NCBI GenBank assembly: GCA_012519205.1
Contig: JAAYQR010000020.1
Coordinates: 1 to 58,715 of the forward strand
Length of the DNA: 58,715 nt
DNA from: Candidatus Epulonipiscium sp.
GTDB taxonomy: Bacteria > Bacillota > Clostridia > Lachnospirales > Defluviitaleaceae
Direction: 5' to 3'
The first letter of the stretch is position 1; every line of letters begins with the position of its first letter. The notes beneath the pieces were generated by a model. That model did no database searches and was not told the DNA's origin. It saw only the letters and a program-made list of their open reading frames with translations. Both the position numbers and the translations under genes were made by a program. Below, piece by piece: positions 54,334 through 58,715 of this stretch.

Positions 54334-54975
54334 ATGTTGAGGTTATTTCTTATAAGACATGGAGAGACCGAATGGAACTCCCTAAATAAGTACCAGGGAA
54401 CACGGGATATCCCTTTAAGTTGTACGGGAATTAAGCAGGCAAAACTACTGGCTGATAGGATGAAAAACTACAAAATAGATGCTGTTTTTTCTTCGAATCT
54501 ATTGAGGGCTTACGAAACAGCAGAAAATATTTCAAAAACAGGGAATATACCTTTGGGAATAATTCCACAGCTTAGGGAAATTAATTTTGGAGAATGGGAA
54601 GGTCATACTACAGGGGAATTAAAAAAACTATATGGTGAAGATTATGAACGGTTTTTAATTCAACCCCATAAATATAATTTTCCGGGGGAAGGAAGCATGC
54701 AGGCTGTTCAAGCGAGAATGAAAAAGGCAATTGAAATTATAACAGATAAGCATTGTAGAGGGAATATTGCGGTTGTCTCCCATGGAGGGGTATTAAAAAT
54801 ATTGATTTTGACCTTGCTAAATATGGATTTAGGCTTTTATAAAAGTTTTTGGTTAGGGAATACTTCCTTATCCATTATAGACAGAAAGGATACTGGAAAC
54901 TGGGTGCTAAGTCTTTTGAATGATAGCAATCACTTACAAATTTCTAGTCCTTCTAAACAACCTTCAATTAGTTAG
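54334..54975 (+). CDS. Histidine phosphatase (phosphoglycerate mutase-like)
   Basis: About 213 residues. Catalytic LIRHGETEWN with the phosphorylated histidine at residue 9, SSNLLRAYETAE, the acid in LREINFGEWEG, and the second histidine in VSHGG. Similar to CobC/PhoE-like broad phosphatases rather than true mutases. It begins 12 bases after the regulator with an AAGGTGG site, so they are cotranscribed. Substrate unknown. Confidence 0.9.
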   Translation: MLRLFLIRHGETEWNSLNKYQGTRDIPLSCTGIKQAKLLADRMKNYKIDAVFSSNLLRAYETAENISKTGNIPLGIIPQLREINFGEWEGHTTGELKKLYGEDYERFLIQPHKYNFPGEGSMQAVQARMKKAIEIITDKHCRGNIAVVSHGGVLKILILTLLNMDLGFYKSFWLGNTSLSIIDRKDTGNWVLSLLNDSNHLQISSPSKQPSIS

Positions 54976-54986
54976 GAGAATAGTTT

Positions 54987-55349
54987 ATGTCAATAGGTGC
55001 CATAAGAGGTGCAATAACAATCGAAGAAAATACTAGAGAAGAAATTCTAGGAAACACGGTTATACTTCTTAAAGAAATTATATCTAAGAACAATATAAAC
55101 ATAGATGATATTATTTCCATAACATTTACAGCAACAAATGATATTGATGCAGCTTATCCAGCAGTAGCTGCAAGAAATCTTAATATTACCCATGCAGCCC
55201 TATTATGTTTTCAGGAAATGAATGTAATGGGAAGTCTTAGAATGTGCATACGGGTTATGCTTCAGATTAAAACAGTCAAATCCCAACAAGAAATGAAACA
55301 TATCTATCTAAAAAGAGCATCATCTTTAAGACCGGATTTATCTTTGTAG
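54987..55349 (+). CDS. aroH: Chorismate mutase, AroH type
   Basis: About 120 residues, the trimeric AroH class: IGAIRGAITIEENTREEIL, SITFTATNDIDAAYPAVAAR, and the active-site cysteine region ALLCFQEMNVMGSLRMCIRVML. It converts chorismate to prephenate for phenylalanine and tyrosine. AGGAG precedes ATG 54987. Located between the phosphatase and cmk, a frequent clostridial arrangement. Confidence 0.95.
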   Translation: MSIGAIRGAITIEENTREEILGNTVILLKEIISKNNINIDDIISITFTATNDIDAAYPAVAARNLNITHAALLCFQEMNVMGSLRMCIRVMLQIKTVKSQQEMKHIYLKRASSLRPDLSL

Positions 55350-55434
55350 GGATTAGGCTATGGTTGGACTTTAAAATTAGACAGGATAAAGGCCTATCCT
55401 ATTAAGCAGTATTATATAAAAGGGAGGTAGATTT

Positions 55435-56103
55435 ATGAGGCATTATGCCATTGCAATAGATGGGCCGGCAGGAGCCGGAAAGAGTACAATTGCAAAACAA
55501 GTAGCAAACCATCTAAATATTGTATACGTTGATACAGGAGCAATGTATAGGGCAGTTGCTTTATACTGCATTCAATATGGAATTAATTATAATGACCAAG
55601 AGGAAGTTAAAAAAATATTAGATGAAATTAACATTAAGATAGAATACAAAGAAGATAACCAAATAATTTTATTAAATAATAAGGATATAACAGAAGAAAT
55701 TCGTACACAAGAAGTTACAAAGGCAGCTTCGACGGTTGCAACAATCCATGCTGTGCGTATAAAAATGGTAGAATTCCAAAGAGATATAGCTAAGGATACA
55801 TCTGTTGTTATGGATGGTAGGGATATTGGCACTTGTGTGTTACCCAATGCAAATATTAAAATATTTCTTACTGCCAGTGTAGAAGAAAGAGCGCAAAGGA
55901 GATATAAAGAACTATGTCAAAAAGGTATAGAATGTACTAAAGGACAGATTAAAAGTGAAATAGAAGCTAGGGATAAAAACGATTCGACAAGAAAATTTTC
56001 ACCCCTAACTAAAGCAGAAGATGCTATTGAAATAGATACAACACATTACACCATAGGAGAAGTCGCCAATAAAATTATTAAAATCATAGAATCAGTGCAA
56101 TGA
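55435..56103 (+). CDS. cmk: Cytidylate kinase
   Basis: About 222 residues. P-loop IDGPAGAGKSTIAK, YVDTGAMYRAVA, VMDGRDIGTCVLP, RAQRRYKE and RDKNDSTRKFSPL are all standard. It phosphorylates CMP and dCMP. GGGAGG precedes ATG 55435. In many Clostridia ispH lies between cmk and rpsA; here it is absent. Confidence 0.97.
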   Translation: MRHYAIAIDGPAGAGKSTIAKQVANHLNIVYVDTGAMYRAVALYCIQYGINYNDQEEVKKILDEINIKIEYKEDNQIILLNNKDITEEIRTQEVTKAASTVATIHAVRIKMVEFQRDIAKDTSVVMDGRDIGTCVLPNANIKIFLTASVEERAQRRYKELCQKGIECTKGQIKSEIEARDKNDSTRKFSPLTKAEDAIEIDTTHYTIGEVANKIIKIIESVQ

Positions 56104-56132
56104 ATACTATTTAAAGGGTTGCTAATTTAGAG

Positions 56133-56161
56133 TTGAATAATTTCATATCTAGTGATAAAAT
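56133..56161 (+). promoter_or_regulatory. Promoter of rpsA
   Basis: TTGAAT (56133-56138), 17 bases, TAAAAT (56156-56161), about 50 bases before the rpsA ribosome site. Confidence 0.6.
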
Positions 56162-56218
56162 TGGTATAATTGTAGGTGCGTATGCTCCTGCTTGTATAAT
56201 AAAGGAGGTTATTACAGC

Positions 56219-57313
56219 ATGAATGATTTGGAAAATCACACTAGTGAAAATTTTGAAGAATTGTTAAATCAATCTTTGATAACATTAAGAAGTGGAGAGA
56301 TTGTAAAAGGGACTATTATTAATGTAACTGATACAGAAGTATCTGTTAATCTTGGTTATAAATCCGACGGAATTATTACTAAAACTGAACTTTCTAATGA
56401 CCCTAATATTAATCCTAAAGATGAATTTAAAATTGGGGATGAAATAGATGTATACATTCTGAGGGTAAATGATGGAGAAGGCATTGTAGAGTTATCTAAA
56501 AAACGAGTAGATGCTCAAAAAGGTTGGGATATGATACAAAAATCTTTTGAAGAAGGGACCGCATTAAAGGGTAAAGTTATTGAAGTAGTTAATGGCGGAG
56601 TAATAGTTATGAGCAATGAAGTAAGAGTCTTTATTCCTGCCTCTTTAATGGGACCGAGATATATACAAGATTTAAATCAATTCTTAGGAGAAGTAATTGA
56701 ATACAAAATAATTGAACTTGATAAGCGAAGACGCAAGATAGTAGGGGATCATAAGCAAATTTCCCTAAAAGAAAGAGAAAAGAAAAAAGAAGAGGTACTA
56801 AGCACCCTTGAAGTGGGGCAAAAGGTAAAGGGAATTATAAGCAATTTAACTGATTTTGGAGCTTTTGTTGATTTAGGTGGAATAGATGGACTGGTTCACG
56901 TTTCACAAATATCATGGAAAAAGATAAAGAAACCAGGGGATGTTCTTAAGATAGGGCAAGAGGTAGAAGTAATCGTAACAGAAATAAACAAAGAAAATAA
57001 TAAAATTTCCTTATCTATGAAAAAAAATGAAGATAATCCTTGGGAAAAGGTAGTGGAGAAATATCCAGTAGACTCAGTAATAAAAGGTAAAATCGTAAGG
57101 ATGGCGCCTTTTGGGGCATTTGTTGAATTAGAAGAAGGGGTTGATGGATTAATCCATATATCTCAAATTGCTAATAAACATGTGGTTAAACCAGAGGATG
57201 AACTAAAAATAGGAGAGATTGTTGAAGTAAAAGTGCTTGACATTGATATAGATAAAAAGAAGATTAGTCTTAGTAAAAAACAAGTGGAGCAAAGTGCTTT
57301 TGAGGAAGAATAA
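56219..57313 (+). CDS. rpsA: S1 RNA-binding protein, 30S ribosomal protein S1-like
   Basis: About 364 residues with four S1 domains starting near residues 34 (GEIVKGTIINVTDTEVSVNLG), 118 (GTALKGKVIEVVNGGVIV), 205 (GQKVKGIISNLTDFGAFVDLG) and 290 (DSVIKGKIVRMAPFGAFVELE). Binds mRNA and helps translation initiation. Firmicute versions are shorter than the six-domain E. coli protein. ATG 56219 has AAAGGAGG 10 bases away. Confidence 0.94.
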   Translation: MNDLENHTSENFEELLNQSLITLRSGEIVKGTIINVTDTEVSVNLGYKSDGIITKTELSNDPNINPKDEFKIGDEIDVYILRVNDGEGIVELSKKRVDAQKGWDMIQKSFEEGTALKGKVIEVVNGGVIVMSNEVRVFIPASLMGPRYIQDLNQFLGEVIEYKIIELDKRRRKIVGDHKQISLKEREKKKEEVLSTLEVGQKVKGIISNLTDFGAFVDLGGIDGLVHVSQISWKKIKKPGDVLKIGQEVEVIVTEINKENNKISLSMKKNEDNPWEKVVEKYPVDSVIKGKIVRMAPFGAFVELEEGVDGLIHISQIANKHVVKPEDELKIGEIVEVKVLDIDIDKKKISLSKKQVEQSAFEEE

Positions 57314-57375
57314 AATGCGGCGATAGCCACATTTATTATATAAAAAGCTATAATACTTTATGCGGGGAGGTATAC

Positions 57376-58158
57376 ATGACTAAAACATATGAGGATTTTA
57401 AAAAAGAAGTATTAATTATGTCGGGAATTGACTTGCATAGTTATAAAGAAAGACAAATGAAAAGACGAATAGATGCTCTAATCAAAAAAAATAATTATGA
57501 GGATTATTCTTCATATCTCAATGCACTAAAAGATGATAGGAAGTTATATACAGAATTTATAAATTATCTTACTATTAATGTTTCTGAATTTTTTAGGAAT
57601 CCAGCTCAGTGGGAGGTATTAGAAAGAGATGTTCTCCCATATTTATTAGAAAAGTCCCCTACATTAAAAATTTGGAGTGCTGCATGTTCAACAGGGGATG
57701 AGCCATATTCATTGGCAATGCTACTGACGAAATTTTTTCCTTTATCTAAGATTAAGATATTTGCTACAGATATTGACAGGCAGGTTCTTGAGAAAGCCCA
57801 AATGGGATTGTACAATAAAAAAAGCATTGAAGGTGTTCCCAAGGAGTTTTTAACTAAATACTTTGAAAAAGTGGGAGATTCCTATAGAATATCCAATCAA
57901 ATTAGGAACTGTATCGAATTTAAACAACATAATCTATTGAAGGATATCTATCCTTCTCAATGTGATTTAATTGTATGTAGAAATGTTTTAATATATTTTA
58001 CTGAAGAAGCTAAGAGTGAAATATATAAAAAGTTTAATGCCTCGCTAAAAACAGGGGGAGTTCTATTTGTGGGAAGTACTGAGCAGATTATTCTCTCCCA
58101 TAAATATGCCCTTGCCCCTATGAAAACATTTTTTTATAAAAAGGAAGAAAATATATAG
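57376..58158 (+). CDS. cheR: CheR-type protein-glutamate methyltransferase
   Basis: About 260 residues: N-terminal helical CheR domain (1-75) and SAM-binding domain (WSAACSTGDEPYSLAM, FATDIDRQVLEKAQ, DLIVCRNVLIYF). It methylates glutamates of chemoreceptors. The usual GEEPYS is GDEPYS here, a conservative change. GGGGAGG precedes the ATG. No other chemotaxis genes are near, which is unusual. Confidence 0.93.
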   Translation: MTKTYEDFKKEVLIMSGIDLHSYKERQMKRRIDALIKKNNYEDYSSYLNALKDDRKLYTEFINYLTINVSEFFRNPAQWEVLERDVLPYLLEKSPTLKIWSAACSTGDEPYSLAMLLTKFFPLSKIKIFATDIDRQVLEKAQMGLYNKKSIEGVPKEFLTKYFEKVGDSYRISNQIRNCIEFKQHNLLKDIYPSQCDLIVCRNVLIYFTEEAKSEIYKKFNASLKTGGVLFVGSTEQIILSHKYALAPMKTFFYKKEENI

Positions 58159-58161
58159 AAA

Positions 58162-58200
58162 AAAATAAAAAGTAGTCCTGGGACTACTTTTTATTTTTTT
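58162..58200 (+). terminator. Terminator after cheR
   Basis: A 7-bp AGTAGTC/GACTACT core (58171-58177 with 58182-58188), loop CTGG, extended by flanking A and T runs and ending in TTTTTTT. Confidence 0.92.
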
Positions 58201-58324
58201 CTGTTACATCTTCAGTGGTAGAGTAAGCCCCTAGAATATAAAAATTGCCTTGTTATTTCAATAATAGGATATATATAAAAGGTATAAAAAAAAATAAAAG
58301 GGTTAAAATTACACATATAAACTA

Positions 58325-58353
58325 TTGACAAATGGATTAAGCAGTGCTAAAAT
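58325..58353 (+). promoter_or_regulatory. SigA promoter of tRNA-Leu
   Basis: TTGACA (58325-58330), 17 bases, TAAAAT (58348-58353), about 30 bases before the tRNA. Confidence 0.85.
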
Positions 58354-58383
58354 AAATTCTTGTCGGATAAAATAAATATCTGA

Positions 58384-58464
58384 GCGGATGTGGCGGAATT
58401 GGCAGACGCACTAGACTTAGGATCTAGCGCCTTTGGCGTGGGGGTTCGACTCCCTTCATCCGCA
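58384..58464 (+). tRNA. tRNA-Leu (anticodon TAG)
   Basis: A class II tRNA with acceptor stem GCGGATG/CATCCGC, anticodon stem CTAGA/TCTAG around loop CTTAGGA (anticodon UAG, reading CUA and related CUN codons), a short variable arm (GCGCCTTTGGCGT) and T-loop GGTTCGACTCC. Discriminator base A at 58464; the terminal CCA is not encoded. Confidence 0.97.
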
Positions 58465-58539
58465 TTAGCCATACTATATAAATTGTATGCTATTGTTATG
58501 CAGTGATAAGATACAGTTTAAAATGTTTCAAAAAAAATG

Positions 58540-58568
58540 TTGACAAAGTGATTTTAATTTGTTATTAT
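58540..58568 (+). promoter_or_regulatory. Strong SigA promoter P1 near the window end
   Basis: TTGACA (58540-58545), 17 bases, TATTAT (58563-58568). First of two tandem rightward promoters with no gene of their own in the window. Confidence 0.85.
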
Positions 58569-58570
58569 AG

Positions 58571-58596
58571 TTTTTGTCGACACGGTTCGACAAAAA
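58571..58596 (+). promoter_or_regulatory. Inverted repeat at the P1 start site
   Basis: TTTTTGTCGA-N6-TCGACAAAAA, perfect 10-bp dyad centred a few bases after the P1 transcription start. It could be an operator or a short leader hairpin. Confidence 0.55.
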
Positions 58597-58633
58597 AAGC
58601 AACAAATGTCACAAAATGTAAAATTAAAAAGTA

Positions 58634-58662
58634 TTGACACGATAAAAATTTTGTGATAAGAT
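58634..58662 (+). promoter_or_regulatory. Strong SigA promoter P2, probable rRNA operon promoter
   Basis: TTGACA (58634-58639), 17 bases, TAAGAT (58657-58662). Downstream TCGCTTTTAAGA (58674-58685) is boxA-like and the last bases, TTGATCCTTGA, match the start of the conserved leader before Firmicute 16S genes. An rRNA operon probably starts just beyond the window. Confidence 0.7.
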
Positions 58663-58715
58663 ATGATTCGTTGTCGCTTTTAAGATAAACAAGCACACAA
58701 CAAATTGATCCTTGA

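Overview
The window is low-GC DNA from an anaerobic, endospore-forming Clostridia-type Firmicute. The evidence is the set of sporulation genes (spoVS, spoIIM, ytfJ/gerW, dacB and dacF homologues, a DUF1540 gene), a one-iron superoxide reductase, a Na+-pumping decarboxylase operon, many TTG/GTG starts with strong AGGAGG ribosome sites, and consensus SigA promoters. The species is not identifiable from sequence alone. A Lachnospirales or Defluviitalea-like lineage is only a guess.

Layout: (1) 1-3.1 kb: the edge of an IS3-type insertion sequence has removed the start of a sugar-binding protein gene; two sugar ABC permeases follow. (2) 3.2-12 kb: parts of a PspA/YdjGHI-like envelope-stress system in two blocks (zinc ribbon + TPM at 3.3-5.1 kb; PspA + SPFH at 10.3-12 kb). 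Between them are a radical SAM protein, an M23 peptidase, a phosphoesterase, a PilZ protein and an RNA m5C methyltransferase. (3) 12-14.5 kb: a LacI regulator and GH1 beta-glucosidase with a CelR-like operator. (4) 14.5-21.8 kb: PepF, alkyladenine glycosylase, superoxide reductase, rhomboid protease, and an NfeD-flotillin pair. (5) 21.9-27.2 kb: cinA-recA-recX-rny-spoVS, with an SOS box at recA and a SigH-like promoter at spoVS, then a small DUF1540 gene. (6) 27.3-33.9 kb: dipeptidase, aminotransferase, a second NfeD-SPFH pair, proC, rnhA and a frameshifted DUF3866 gene. (7) 34-45.8 kb: nudF-spoIIM-xerD-deoB-pdp-dacF, then site-2 protease-scpA-scpB-DUF2953-ytfJ-dacB-rluB, a chromosome segregation, cell-wall and spore cluster. 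(8) 45.9-52.5 kb: speB, mnmM and a five-gene biotin-dependent Na+ pump/carboxyltransferase operon. (9) 52.5-58.7 kb: an uncharacterised RNase HII-like protein, an RpiR regulator, a histidine phosphatase, aroH, cmk, rpsA, cheR, tRNA-Leu, and tandem promoters that probably belong to an rRNA operon starting just past the end.

Themes: most genes are housekeeping. The notable concentration is of membrane-organising proteins: three SPFH proteins, two NfeD partners, PspA, a TPM protein and a rhomboid protease within 30 kb. The sugar genes (ABC permeases, LacI, GH1) suggest beta-glucoside use, with the transporter disabled by the IS insertion. Nearly every transcription unit ends in a clear hairpin terminator, often with the stop codon inside the stem. 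I see no CRISPR array, prophage or classical defence island.
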